NCBI GenBank assembly: GCA_033439685.1
Contig: JAUEDM010000002.1
Coordinates: 6,138,001-6,202,000 of the forward strand
Reading direction: 5' to 3'
From: Apodospora peruviana
Lineage: Eukaryota > Ascomycota > Sordariomycetes > Sordariales > Lasiosphaeriaceae
DNA length: 64,000 bases
The position numbers and the translations under genes were made by a program. A model generated the notes under the pieces. The model did no database searches, was not told where the DNA came from, and worked only from the letters and a program-made list of their open reading frames with translations. Numbering within the stretch: position 1 is the first letter of the stretch; the number at the start of each line of letters is the position of its first letter. This document shows positions 34,502 to 47,310 of the stretch, piece after piece.

Positions 34502-37500
34502 ATGGCGGCGACGCAGGGCGAAATCACGGTCAACACGTCCGACCAGCTAATGCCACCCCGACAACCAACACGCAACGCGAAATCCAGTGTGAAAGTATGC
34601 GAAGCCATGCAATCACTCGAAAACACAACAATTATATCAACAAGAATTAGCAGCGACACCATGCGGCCCACAATATCAAAAACAATACGTGCTTTGGGAG
34701 GCGGGAATGGAACGAACAACGTGGCAGAGACAGGAAAGTCGGCGCTTCAGAAGCTCCTGGAGGCGATCAATGAACAACAAGACGAGATTCGCGGTATAGT
34801 TAAAAGGCAAGGAAATACGATCTGCGAACTTTGCGCAGTGGTGACCAGACAGCAAAACACGATTGAAAGAACTGAACAATCAGCTACGCCAGGTAGGGAA
34901 CGTGCTGGCAGGCACCAAGGCCCAACTGTCGGAGGAATTACGACACGTCCGAGACCAGATGGAGGTCCTCGCTCGTAATCCGGCCGTTTCTACTTCAGCC
35001 AAAACGAGCCCCAAGGCATCATACGCCGATGTTGCCTGGATGCCACCGGCGAGCCAACCTAGCGGGTTACGCACTCTTTCTCTGTCGAATACAATGCCTA
35101 CAACCGTTACGGACACCCTGTTCTGTACCGTCCATACATCCAGAGTGGAGGAAAGGGAAAAGGGAAAGGTTCAGGTGGCAGAGATCAGGAAGGCAATAGA
35201 GACAAAAATCCAAACCCGTAAAAATCAGGGAAACTGGCGTTGTGCAGCGGTAGTGAGGGAAGCTTGGAACTCGGATCGGGTTAAAATAATCTGCAGAGAT
35301 GAAAATGAGGCGCAAATTGTCAAGGATGCAGCACCGAAGATTCCGGTCCCTGGAGTGCGGGTACTCAGAAATCAACTGTACCCGATCAGACCAACCCAGT
35401 GCTATACAATAGAACCTAGAACGCTCGAGATCCTTCTGCTTAATGTTACAAACGGAGAGAGGTGCAGCAGTGTCTGCTAAAAGATGAGGGGCTCAAGCGA
35501 TATGCAGCGTTAGTAATCGCTGAACCATATATAAGACTGATTGATGACTCAGTAGTGACGGTCCCAATGGGCCACCACCATTGGCCGAAGCTTATCCCAA
35601 CAACGAGATGGCACTCCACGTGGACAATTTGGAGCATGCTATGGATTCGAAGCGATATAGAGGCCGAGCAGATTCCAGTGCCTTCACCAGACCTTACTGC
35701 AGCACGGATTCAGCTGCAAGACCGGGCAGTATTGGTAGTCTCAGTCTATGTGGAGGGTGGTAATAATGAAGCATTAGAAGCAGCGGTGAGAGAACTTGAC
35801 CTGATATTGGGAGGTTTCGAAACGGAGGAGGCCCTAGAACAGCCGTCATCCTAGCAGGAGATTTCAACCGTCACGACCAGCTCTGGGGAGGGGACGGTGT
35901 TTCGCCATAAAGACAAGGGGAAGGAGATCTTATCATCACCCTTATGGACCAGCATTCTCTCTGCAGCTCCTCCCAAGAGGAACGAAGACGTGGCAGTCAA
36001 GTAACGCAGAAAGTACGATCGACCTGGTGCTAGCTTCGACAGAACTTGCAGACCAGCTACTTAGATGCTCAATCCATCCTTGTGATCATAGGTCAGACCA
36101 CCTAGCGATTGAGAGGGGATTCGACATCGCAGTAGAAGATGGACTACCAGAGACCAGGTTCCTCTTCAAAAATGCTCCTTGAGAGGATATCAGAACCAGA
36201 GTGGCATCTAACCTTGAACATCTCCCCTGGGGCGGCAGCGTTCAACAGCAGACAGACCGACTAATGGCAGTAGTGAACGAGGCAGTCATTAGCCTAACGC
36301 CCAAAGTCAAGCCTTCACCGTACGCCAAGAGATGGTGGACGGCAGACCTGACCCGGCTCCGCCAAATATACACGTTCTGGAGAAACCAGGCAAGAGCTCA
36401 ACGTAGAAAGGGCAACACAGCACCAGATCTGGAACAGCTAGCAAAGATTGCCATGAAAGAGTATCACAATGCAATCCGCAAATAGAAGAGCGCATATTGG
36501 AACGACTCCCTAGCTGACGATACTAACATCTGGCAAGCAACGAAATATCTGCAAACTGGCAGCAGCATAATGGGCGACAAAAATACCCCCCCTGACACGA
36601 AGTGATGGTACTGTTACAGAGAGCAAAGCAGCTCAAGCAGAGGAGCTCCTAGCTACGTTCTTCCCACCTCTGCCAGCAAGAATCGAAGGCGAGGAACAAC
36701 TACCTCTGCGGACACCGGTGCCAATGCCAGACCTGACGATGGAAGAGGTGGAAGCAAAGGTCCTGTCTGCCAAACCATGGAGGGCGCCGGGGGAAGATGG
36801 CCTACCAGCAATGGTAGGGAAACAGCTCTGGCCAGCAGTGAAGGACAGAATGCTCTACCTGTTCCAGACCTCGCTTCGAGATGGCGACATTCCTAGCCAG
36901 TGGAGGAACGCCAAGATTATCCCACTGAAAAAGCCGGGGAAGAGTGACTATACTTTGGCCAAATCGTGGAGACCATCGCCTTGCTCTTTACGCTAGGCAA
37001 GGTGCTGGAGGCAGTCGTTGCGGAACGCATGTTCCACTTCTTCACGCAGATCTGGTTCAACCCAAAATTGACGCGAATGGAGGGGCAATAGCCTTTATTG
37101 ACGACTACACAGCCTGGGTGACAGATCCTTCAGCAGAATCCAACCGCGCAGGCATCACGCTATTATAAAAAGAGCCTTAGATTGGGAACGTCGGAGTGGT
37201 GCCCAGTTCGAAGGCGAAAAGTCAGCCATCATACACTTTACCAGGACCAAGGCACGATCTTCGGAGACACCGTATACGATCAAAGGAGATATAGTCAAAC
37301 CCAAAGACAGTGCAAAGATCCTGGGGGTTATTATGGACTGCGAACTCCGCTATAAGCAACATATGGCCAGGACAGCAGCCAAGGGTCTTGCAGCGGCCTT
37401 AGCTCTGAAGAGACTGAAGATGCTCTCCCCACGGACGGCGAGATACTTATTCATGGCGACGGTTGCCCCTGTCATGGACTACGCTGCAAACGTCTGGATG

Positions 37501-38703
37501 CACGCGTGCGGGGAAAAGGCGCTGAGTTAGCTGAACAGGCACAGAAGATCGGGGCTCTGGCTATCACAGGGGCTTTTCGAACAGTAGCAACGGCTGTGGC
37601 AAAAGCGGAAGCCAGCATTCCTTCGATACGAGAACGTCATGCCCAGGGGCCAGCTAGACTATGGATCAATACCCATACACTGCACGGGACATTGGGAGCC
37701 ACGTCTACAGATAAGATATGAACAAGACCGGACGAAGGCAGCCGAAGTAGTGAGCAAAGCAACATGTATTGTGATCGCTCCTAGCGCGTCTGTAAAGAGA
37801 GGCATGGTTGGTATGGGCAGCTGTGTACAGGACACCCTCTTCCATAGGACGGATGAAGCAGCGACAAAACAGGCGGTAACCATTGGAACAAGGGAAGAGC
37901 AGAATTCGTATACCGCAGAATTACTGGCTATAGCAACGGCCTTGCAGAACGTGTCACCGACCGTCTGTCACAGACATATCACAATTTTCACAAGGAACCA
38001 ATCGGCGCTGAGAGCAATTGGTCAACCGCAGCAGCAGTCAGGTCAAGCCACGATACGACAAATATATGAGTCGACCAAACTGCTGAACCAAAGAGGTAGC
38101 TCAGTGGTCTTCCAGTGGGTACCAACAGACAGTGACTTTTCACTGGGATCTGAAGCAAAAGCAGCAGCACAAAGGGCAACGAAGCGAGGGCATTCACCAT
38201 ACCACCACGTGCAGCACGCCAAGTCAACTGCCATTAGACTAGCAACGGCCAGGCAAAAGCGGACAAAGCTCCCGGAAGGGGTGGGCAAGTTCTCAAAGAC
38301 CATCAATGTAGCGCTCCCAGGCAGACAGACTCACGACCTGTACGACAAGCTGAAGGGAAAAGAAGCCTGTGTACTGGCACAACTCTGGACAGGTATGGCG
38401 AGACTGAACGGATTTTTATATAAAATCAGGGCAGCTGAATCCGACCTATGCGATTACGGTCATGGGAGGGAAACTGTGGATCACTTCCTGCTACGATGCG
38501 TAAGGTGGACGGCTCTACGAGAAGGTATGCTGCAATGTACGACAACAAGACGGGGGAGTCTCTCGTTCTATCTGGGAGGAAAAGCGCCATCGAACCCCAA
38601 GAAATGGTCGCCAGACATGAAGGCAGTTCGGGCAATGATCAAGTATGCCATGTCAACAGGAAGACTAGATTTGGACGCACAAAGAATAGATGCATCGCAG
38701 TAA
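34502..38703 (+). mobile_element. degenerate non-LTR retrotransposon (Tad/I-like LINE)
   Basis: Remnant LINE in plus orientation. Order: ORF1 (nucleic-acid-binding type with DQLMPPRQPTRNAK, frame change near 34860, continuing MKELNNQLRQVGNVL and ending in RVLRNQLYPI); an AP-endonuclease (ALVIAEPYIR, then AGDFNRHDQLWGG, ESTIDLVLAS, HRSDHLAIE); reverse transcriptase (KPWRAPGEDGLPA, WRNAKIIPLKKPGKSD, LGKVLEAVVAERM, then FIDDYTAWVT, the F/Y-x-D-D active site); and RNase H at 37860-38180 (NSYTAELLAIATAL, QWVPTDSDFSLGSEAKAAA), ending with YGHGRETVDHFLLRC. Much of the palm between the LEAVVAER motif and FIDDY is missing, as is the ORF1/ORF2 junction. Stops at CAG- and TGG-type positions and frameshifts confirm that the copy is dead. 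A terminal A-tail is not visible. ORF2 with RNase H places it near the Tad/I groups. Confidence 0.88.
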
Positions 38704-39323
38704 GAGAACTTGACCAAAGGTCCACGTAGCCTCAACCAGCAGATCCTGCTTTAGCTGCTGAAGATAGGACGCTGAACACTTGGAGAATATAAACTCCCAG
38801 GCGATCTGCTAATAATACGACAAGAGGCGTCGGGTGGTCTAAAGGTGAAAAAGTAGAGGGCTTGGACGAGACAATGGCAGAACTGGATGCACCGAATGTA
38901 GTTAGCGTGCATAGGCCCTTTAGGCTTAGTGCCTCCGGGCGAAATAAATTCCAATCCATCCGGTCCTCAGTCTTATCGGTTCACCTCAGTAATTTGCTGC
39001 TCTGGAAATCCTACCGCAATGCTGATCCCGAATTGCACCCTCAAACTTTGGTTGCTCGGGATCCGGCGGCGGCATTAGAACGCGAAGCATTTGTGTTCAG
39101 GGCTTCCTCGGGGCTCTCCCATAGCTCCACTCCCATAGCTCCACTCCCATAGCTCCACTCACAGGGTGTCAGCCTGGGTGACCAGGATGACCTTGATCTC
39201 CTAATGCAACTTGCGTCAATGCAGCTGCCCGGTGATGCAAACAAGCAATCGGCACTCAACGTTCGGTACCTATGCGAAAGATGGCCGGGACTTTATACTA
39301 AACAAGTAACTGTGAAAGCCACA
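38704..39323. other. LINE 3' flank and intergenic
   Basis: About 620 bp after the last LINE codon. The first part may be its 3' untranslated region. A three-copy 14-bp repeat is present. Confidence 0.5.
39118..39159. repeat. 3 x 14-bp tandem repeat
   Basis: Three perfect copies of CCCATAGCTCCACT, followed by CACAGGG. Confidence 0.95.
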
Positions 39324-41399
39324 TCAACAAATTGAAATCTCCCCCAACTCCTCCGCCGCCGCCGGCCAGCGACTCCCATCCATATACCCCTCCACAAACC
39401 CGTGTCCGACCAGCCGAAACAGCTCTTTCTCTGGCCTCAGCAGCAGCAACCGATCCAAACCTCTCGCCAACGCAATTTTATCACCCTTCTCTATCGCACC
39501 AAACGCAACCCCCAACGACCCCTTTTCCGTCATAAAAAAGACACACTTTTCCAACACCGAAAACCTCCTAAGGAACCACTTCAGCATATCCACCGCCTCT
39601 CTCGCCTCCACAAAATCCTCACTGTCGAGATCCATGCCCTCGTACGAGGTGTCTTCATCCAATCGATATATCGCCAGCCATGGCGCATCAAGCAGCACCT
39701 GGTCTGACTCCCGCTGCGCCACGTCTATGTCTAGTATGCCATCGCTCAGCAAATAGTCGCAGAACTGCCGAATCGCAGGCTCCTGCTCGGTCGTGTCGAC
39801 CGTGTCGGGTATGAGCTGCACCGTGCGGAAGAGTCGGTCCGAGTCGTTGCCGAGATTTGCGCGGACCTCGGGGCGGGAGAAGAAATCCACGAGGGCGAGG
39901 CCTGCATGGAGGGACCAGCCCGCGGCTAGATCAAGCTCTTGGCGAACTCCGAAGTCGTCTGGGAGTTGAGGTATCTCTTGCGAGAGATGGGCGATGGTGT
40001 CGAGGGTGATTCCGGTCAGGATCAGGGTCGAGTCGGGCGTCATGGTGGGCGGTGAGGGGATGGTGACGGGGGGAGGCCGCGAAGCGTCCCAGATGCTCTC
40101 GGGGACTGGGTTTGCGCCCGGAAAGGCGTTGAAGCTGTGCCACCGGTCCAGGCTGTGCAGCGTCAGGATGGGGACCCCCCGGCGCTGCACCGCCGAGAGC
40201 CTCATGAGGTCGGGGACCCACGAGGGCAGGCTTGGGGTTGTGGGCGATGTTTGGGAGATTTCCGACGAGCTCATGACCGCGTGGTATAGGAACTCCAGGT
40301 GCTGCTGGCGAGTCAGCGCCCAGACGGCGGCGTCTTTGTAGACGTCGGCGACGGGCCTCGCGTAGTCGGGGTCGGGAAACCCGCTTTGCATCTTCTCGAG
40401 ATACTCGCCTCTCTCGGCCATACCGCACAGGGAAAAGACCTTGTCGTGCGCAAGGGAGCAACGGCGGTGTCGTGCTCGGCTGAAGAAAGTGAAGGCCGAG
40501 GGGCATGGCTCCGTCACCATGAACCAGAAGCGGATGCAGAACTGCATCTTGGTCGCCCAGAGCTCGGCAATCTTGGTGTATGCGATTGATCGGATGAACA
40601 TGGCAGTTGCAGCCATTCGTTCCATGCTGAAGATATGATCGCCGGCTACGAACCACACTGAGCTGTGGGCCACCATGGCGACTTCTTGCAAAGTCCACAT
40701 TCTCTTGAACCAGTTCCGGGCTTCGAACGCTGCAATCACGTCCGCTAGCGACCGTCAGCATTCAAAAGCTACTGTATTTGATGATGCGTGGTTCAAGCCC
40801 TCACAGTCGCCTTCCAAAGCATTGTAATGCGTGCTATTCTCGGGTAGGCGCACAGCTGAGAATTTGAAGGGCGCTTTGAGATCCGCGAGAGAATCCGGGA
40901 GCGGCAGGCATCCGCCATCGCCAACAACGCGCGAGAAAACGCCAACTGTCTCGCTGTCGCAGGGTCCGGTCCAGACGATGACTGCTTTGGCGCCGTTGAA
41001 TATGCGAGCCATTTGCCGAACGTTGTCAGACTTGTCTTTGTCCGAGTTCTGATCGATGCAGATCTGGTCGATCCAGATCCTGACGGTGGAGCTTTCGTGG
41101 CGTAGCTGCGAGAGGATGTCGTGACAGTTCTTGGTAATCTTGAAGATGTGTCCCTCGCACGTGGCTTCGTGGTCGAATGGCTGATCGTCCCATGTGTAGG
41201 AGATGGCGATGTATGGGATGCCGGTATTGGTGCATATGGTTTCGATTCCGTGGGTTAGTTTGCCATCGAAAAGTTGGTGCTCGAGAGTGAAAGAGAGGGG
41301 TAGCCCATCAGATCCCGGGTCTAGAACGAGAGTCCGAATGGTGTCGAGCTCTGTCAGCGGTCGGTATTGAAAGGCCCCGGCGTGACTTGGGGTTGCCAT
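39324..41399 (-). CDS. HET-domain (heterokaryon incompatibility) protein
   Basis: Exons 41399-40805 and 40744-39324 join across a 60-bp intron (donor GTGAGG, branch TGCTGAC) to 671 residues. The intron removes an in-frame TGA, and the splice keeps phase. HET landmarks: FQYRPLTELDTIRTLVL at the start, PYIAISYTWDD, RIWIDQICIDQNS, VRQMARIFNGAKAVIVWTG, and NWFKRMWTLQEV followed by the family's WFVAGDH-type strand. The C-terminal half is a long unique region ending EISIC, with no recognised partner domain. HET domains trigger regulated cell death in allorecognition. Unlike the locus at 5.1-9.4 kb, this gene is intact. The start at 41399 is the first ATG preceding the conserved N-terminus. Confidence 0.9.
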
Positions 41400-42939
41400 T
41401 ATGTGCGCGGAGTGGGAGGTGCCGGGCGCTCTCAACTTTGAAGCGCGCCGAACTTGAAAGACAAAAAGCTAAGAGAAGTTGGAAACTCCCGCGCACTGCC
41501 GCTTTCTTCAGTGTCCGGGGAAGGGGTGTCGTCTTTTTGCGGGGCCGATCTATTTTCCAAACGGTGAGGTTGGATAGTACCAGTTTCTAACCGTTGCCAT
41601 TCGCTGGAAGGCGCCACCTCCAACTTCGAGTCGGTTTGCCGCTGACTACCTAGGCTGCCTACCTAGGTATGCAGCGTCTTTTGCACGCGGGATAGCGCTT
41701 TGATATCCCATTCTAATTACACGAAGCCTCACGTACCAGCACGTATCGAACTCCGGCTCACACGGGCTCCTCCCCACGGGGCAGCCGCGAAACAATTATA
41801 TCCTCGACATACTGTCCACCGGGGTTCATCCATCGGGATGTGGCTGGCCCTTCGACATGGAACTTCATAGATCTCTGAGCGGATGAAGCTGCACAATCCC
41901 GGCCTTTCTCCTCCCCCATCGCGTTACTCTTCTTTGACGACAACCTCCTGTACCATCGAGGCCGTCTGGTTTTATACACGACGGACATACGGATACGGTG
42001 ACTGAGTCCAACTGTCGTGAAACCTGGTTCATATGAATACCAAATGGCCAAGGATTTCCGGTATGGGCGTCGACCCGCTGGGTATTCCTGCTGATGCGCG
42101 ACCCTGAGGGCCAGAGAATGCAGGCCGGGGCTGCGAAGTAATCGGTCCGATCTATCATGTTCAATTGCCGCAGCATCGGCTACTACATGTAGTTTGCTGT
42201 GTGTCGTCCTCGCATAACTGATCCCGACAAGTCGTCGTCGTCATTACCGAAACCGGTCTACAACCTGGTTAGGTATGTAGAGAAACACCTGCATTGTCTG
42301 GCAAAGGAAAACAAGTCAACCCGAGCACGAAGCAATCTCAAGTGGCTTGGCAGGCTGCCGCTGTTTGTTTGGGAATCATCCCCTGTAGTGCCCGTATAAG
42401 ACGTATGCGAGATCCGGAACCCACATCAGTCACCAACTTGATCGGCCCAAAGGCGATAGCACCCGATTTGGAGATCAAGCCCTCTGGCCCCGAGACCTTT
42501 TCCTGCATCAGGTTCCAGATCCACAGGAGGTAAACCAATCAACCACTCTATATCATCAAACTTTGGGCTGGCTCGGCCTGCAACGCTGGAACAATGCCGA
42601 GCTGAGAGGATTTAGCTATCTTACGCACATATATTCTACGTCAGAGGAAGATGTCTCTGACGTGGTGCATGCAGCCGCCCGTGATCTCCGCATGCCCGGG
42701 TGGTGGCCGGGCCGGGTCCCAGGACAGCCATGAGTCCGAAGCTGCAACTGGCTATCCGACTCACGCTTCTTTCGTTTAACTGTTTGCCATGGCCGTTGGC
42801 CGTATTTAAATTACCAGGGCCCGTTTCCCGAACAGCCTTTTCCCCCATGAACAACAAGGCACGCTTGCGTTGGATGACGAGACAATAAAGTTCACGTTAT
42901 CACCCATCACCATATAGACCAACATCAAGAGTGTGGACT
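41400..42939. other. intergenic
   Basis: A 1.5-kb stretch without a supported gene. It includes two close copies of CTACCTAGG at about 41646-41668. Short frames on both strands lack motifs. Confidence 0.5.
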
Positions 42940-43475
42940 ATGTCATCCACGACCGCCCGGCCATCTCTTCTCCCGATCCAGTATCAAGAAACAGCACCAA
43001 AATCAACGATGACCGACAAAAGCCTGGATTCCGCGAGGCGGGATTATCGTTAGTAATCCCAGAGAGACATACAGATTCCATGATGTTGTCACTCCATGGT
43101 CATGAAGAACTGCATCTAACCTGAGCATGTATTCAAGGCCTGAACCTGAAACAACGCATCGATCAGCTCGAGAAAAAGCTCCACGGTCTCAACCATAACC
43201 CCAACCACCACCAAGACGGTCACCAACACCGACACGGCGAGAAACGGGACAATATCCCATCATCTACAAAGTCGTCTTCGTCCAAGAGTCGTACCAAAAA
43301 GACCAACAAACGGAAACAGTCATTCTCAACTTCCACTCTGCTGCCAGCCTCTCTGCCCAGCAACCATTCACAAAATGGTGGGGAGCTGTCGTCGATACCA
43401 GCCAGATACAAGAATGAGGGTGATATACCGTCATCTTCGCCAACCCGATACTACTTAAGGAGCTGTGGCAACTGA
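42940..43475 (+). CDS. small basic leucine-zipper-like protein, unknown
   Basis: Exons 42940-43048 and 43138-43475 join in phase across an 89-bp intron (GTTAGT donor, TCTAAC branch point) to 148 residues. The centre reads SARRDYRLNLKQRIDQLEKK followed by LHGL, which looks like a short, degenerate bZIP: basic stretch plus about two to three zipper heptads. The rest is low-complexity, with a His-rich stretch (HNPNHHQDGHQHRHGEK), a Ser/Lys-rich stretch and PTRYYLRSCGN at the end. The canonical bZIP Asn is absent, so DNA binding is uncertain. I rely on the intron signals and clean phase for the gene call. Confidence 0.45.
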
Positions 43476-44059
43476 CATGAGGTGGAACCAATACAGCAAC
43501 GCCGGAGGTGGTGGTAGTCAGTCACATGAGAAGCAGTACGGCTGGTCAGGATCTGCCGCCGGTATGGATGCATACTCAAACAACGTCGATAGCAGAAGGG
43601 AAAAGTTATACAGAATTAAACTTGGCATTCAGGTGCATCGATAGCCTCGACGACCATCAGAAATATGTACGAAGATGTCGAGGGTTCAAGTTAGAGATAT
43701 GGATTGGCAAGACAGTTTACTGTGGAACAGTACGGATATTCGGCAATAGAGATTACGTATTGTCGAAAGTCAATTGGTTGATTTCCTACGGCATTGCTTG
43801 ATCAGGAATCGAGCGTCTGCATGGCGCTCGATAAAGTGAAGTGTCTTCTCAGCCGCACCATTCCTTTCCGCGAATCGATCTCTGCTTCCTTTCCAGAACG
43901 GCCCATATGTTACTAGTCCAGGAGGAGTCAGGAGCGCGCTGAGCCGCATCCAAGGTCTCTTTAATCAGAGCGCAAACACGAACATCCGTCCCATTTCCAA
44001 CCTCGACTTCCAACCACCCAGACGACACCCTTCAGCTTAATGGCAACAACTGATCGATC
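43476..44059. other. intergenic
   Basis: About 580 bp. Two overlapping open frames occur at 43474-43801, one starting MRWNQYSNAGGGG and another of 97 codons. Neither has motifs or splice context, so I do not call a gene, although an extra exon of the preceding gene cannot be excluded. Confidence 0.4.
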
Positions 44060-45293
44060 ATGGTTTCCACGGCGTTTGGCTTCGGCGAAAACGACACTTA
44101 CCTCATCCAATGTCCGAGCAGGCGTTGCTAGTGCGTCATTCCCTAGTACTCTCCCCTCTCCTTTTTCTCTTCTTTTTGTGTCCTAACCACCGGTCCATTG
44201 GTGTGGCATTATTCTGAACTGATACGTTGACAGCCATAATCTCCCATCCGGTCTGGTGACACTTCTAGAACAAGGCGATGTCGCCGAGGTGTTGAACGTC
44301 GCTTTCGGGCCAGGGGGCAGCTATGCGATGGCCTTTCGGGAGCCCTGCTCCAGAGGATACCGATTGCGTGAGTCCTAGCTAGATATTTCCCTGCCTCGCT
44401 AAATTACGAACAGATATCGCTAACCCAGCAACTAACCATATTATTCTTCCGTTACAGAGACGGACAGACTTCCAGCTGACCTCGAGTCCTGGCTCTTCAA
44501 AACAGGTTGGTTCGGGAACTACAAGAGGAGCTTTTCCACTATGCAGATTTCTCTTGGTCCTAAGACGGGAAGATTCTTTGCCAGCGATGGGAAATCGTCC
44601 CTTTGGGATGAGCTTCCCCCAAAACTTGAGCAAAAATTCGCGAGCATGAGACAGAACGGAGGAACGGGCGGCTGGATATCCAAACAGCCGACTCTGGTGT
44701 CGTTTGGGAGCGGAGATGACTTTGTGCTACTTGCTAAAGCTGAGGACGAGACCGAAATCTTTTGGGAACTTAAGGGGTACCCTGAGCTTGCCAAGGCACT
44801 TCAGACTATTTTGGATAATGATAGACTGGCTGATTTGAAGGTATTCCCCTTCCCTTTTCCTTCCTAAAAAGAAAGAAATTGGTGGGCGACGCTGACACCG
44901 TGATGTGGCTTTCAGAATTTGAGCCTGAGCCCCTTCAAGAAAGACACATTTGCGCTCCTAATCGACGACATATTTGTTCAGAACGGCGTCCTGGCAAAGT
45001 TTCTTCCGGCTTTTGAAAAGTTTGGGGAAGACGTCAAACTGGACGCTGCAGCGGCGCGACCCGCGAGACAGGAGGAGATGCAGCCTGAGGCGTCGTCATC
45101 GCAGCGGATGAGCGCCGTTGACGTCCCAGTGATGAGCACAAGTGACTCGCTAAAATTGCACCATGCCTCGTTATTATCGACGCAGGACTACATCTTCGAC
45201 GGGCTGGCCAAGAAAAGGTGCCAGCATTGCATGAAGCCGGAGGGGGTTTGTGTCTGCCCGCTTCCATATTATCTGACGGACTTTATTCGATGA
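44060..45293 (+). CDS. hypothetical protein with repeated FG.GGS-type strands and a Cys-rich tail
   Basis: Exons 44060-44130, 44234-44367, 44458-44840 and 44916-45293 join in phase to 321 residues. The N-terminal half has two repeat-like segments (VLNVAFGPGGSYAMAFRE and STMQISLGPKTGRFFASDG, followed by LWDELPPKLEQKF). This is a pattern I have seen in uncharacterised fungal proteins. The C-terminus has a compact cysteine motif, RCQHCMKPEGVCVCPLPYY, that could bind zinc. No signal peptide or membrane helix is present. Function unknown. Introns have good branch points (ACTAACC in the second). Confidence 0.65.
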
Positions 45294-45566
45294 ATAAATG
45301 TTGCCATGGGAAAGGTGGCAAGGGTGGTGGTGGAAAGACAGCCTAATTAGCAGGTAATCAAGCCTTCATGATATCATCAAGTGTAAATCAGTGTTGATAC
45401 ATGTTATGTAGATGTGATATGTTAAACAATTACCATGAAAATGAACCAGGCATGATTTTAGCCAGCCAACCTCTTGCCTCGCGCCCTGGCAACCCCATCC
45501 CCTTGCATATCACCGCTGCTTTCCTCCCAATGAACTTAGGCTTCCCGCCAATACAAGGTGACTCCG

Positions 45567-47310
45567 TTACACCTTCTCGTGCTCCATCACTTGAGTCTGC
45601 CTCTCCTCCTCCTCGCGGTGAAGGACGGCCTTTTCCAGGGCAGCTTCGGTGCGTCTCGCGTACTCTTCCTTCTCGAACACTGCACGCCAGAGGTTAGTCT
45701 GATACTCTCATGAAGACTACTAAGAAAACAACTTACGGAAAGCCAACTCCTCGAGGGAGCGACCGGAGGTCTCGGGCCAGAGGAACCAGATGAGGATGGC
45801 CTCGACAAAGATCCAGCAGCAGTAGACGAGCAGGTACTTCCAGCCAATGGCTTGGGTGCCTATATTTCCTCTGTTAGCATCACCCTAGTGAAGTGATAGG
45901 AGGAGAGGGAGAAAGACGTACCAATGGGGTTCACATTAGTCCCAAAGAACTGCGCGGCCTTGCCCCAGAACTGGAAAATAGAGATACCGCGGGCGCGCTG
46001 AGCGTAGGGGAAGATCTCGATCAGGTACGTGTAGGTAAGCGCGTTAAAACAGAGATTGTAAGCAGGGGAATAGGCATAGATCCAGAACAAGCTCATCTTG
46101 GCCGCGACCTCCGATTTGTTGGAGATAAACACGGCAGTGCAGATGGTCCAGGCGACGTAGACGGCAAGAATCGACAGGATACCAGTCAGATACATGGTGC
46201 GGCGGCGGAAACGCATGACCACGAGCGCCGCAGAAACACCGCAGATCAGCGACCAGCACTGGTTGCCCAGGTTGTATTTCGCCTGGAACGCCGGGTCCGT
46301 GTAGCCGATGAGCTTGAGCACGTCACCCAAGAAGTACGAGATGACCACGTTTCCGGACAGCTGGGTGAACAGACCCAAAAGCGAGCCGATGATTACGCGA
46401 CGCCGCATTCCTGCTGTCCGGATCAGGTCGCCCCATGAGCGCTTGGAGTTTTCGAGTTCGATTTCGAGGGTCGTCTTGATCTCGATGATTTCGGCCTTGA
46501 CGAATTCTGACTCGGGGTTGCCTTCGGCGTGGTAGTCGATGAGGATCTGCTTGGCCTCCTCGTAGCGGTCCTTGCTGATCAGGTAGCGGGGTGATTCTGG
46601 CAGGAAGAAGACGAAGGCGATTTGGAGTAGAGAGGGAGCCATCTGCAAGAGGGACGGGATGCGCCAGGACCAGTCGTTGGGGATCGCTTGGGTTCCGAAG
46701 GTGGTTCCGGCCGCCACGATGGCGCCGATGAAGTAGCAGGCGTTGAATAGGGAGGTCAAGACCGGACGTTCCTTAGGATAACCCAGCTCGCCGATGAGAC
46801 AGGAACCGGCGACGATGGCGTAGGGCAGACCGAAACCGATGATGCCACGGGCGAGGATGTACATGGGGCCGTTGAACGAGAAGCCCTGGATGATGGTGCC
46901 GATGACCATGATGCAGGAGCCGAACATGATGCACCACCTGCGGCCAAAGGTGTCGTTGACCAGCGGGATCAGGGGCAGGCCGAGGACGGAACCGAGAGGC
47001 AGGGCGGAGGCGAGGATGCCATTGTAGGCGCCGGTGGGATGGCCAAAGTCTGTTTTGATTGTGTATATTAACAATGCGGTTCACGTTACTATTCAGAGAG
47101 TAGTAACTCACAATCCTTCCAAGCAGGCAGAAGCTGGGCCGAGTTGATGATCTGGGAGTCGAAGCCCGAAGTCATCTCGATACCGATGACACAGGGGAAC
47201 AGAAGCAGGTACATGCGCCTCAGATTCGGTTTCTTGTACCACGGGATCGGATCATCCATCGCCATGCGATGGATGAGGTTGTCCGAACCTCCATCAGCGG
47301 CGCCGACCAT
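45567..47310 (-). CDS. MFS sugar transporter, lactose-permease-like
   Basis: Proton-coupled sugar transporter, 12 helices. Exons 47310-47112, 47049-45922, 45859-45737 and 45679-45567 join in phase to 520 residues. Sugar-transporter signatures: GFDSQIINSAQ in helix 1, FGRRWCIMFGSCIMV (loop 2-3 D-R-R type), PESPRYLISKDR, the loop 8-9 MRFRRRTMYLTGI, and after helix 12 WPETSGRSLEELAF. The junction LPAWKDYFGHPTGAYNG restores the W.DYF.HPTG pattern typical of fungal lactose/disaccharide permease-like members. The acidic C-terminal tail (REEEERQTQVMEHEK) is cytosolic. It may import a disaccharide or xylo-oligosaccharide released by secreted enzymes, but the substrate is inferred. Confidence 0.92.

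Noticed and set aside
40745..40804. In-frame TGA in the HET gene at 39-41 kb as evidence of a pseudogene
   Set aside because: A 60-bp intron with good donor, CTGAC branch point and acceptor removes it in phase, so the gene is intact.
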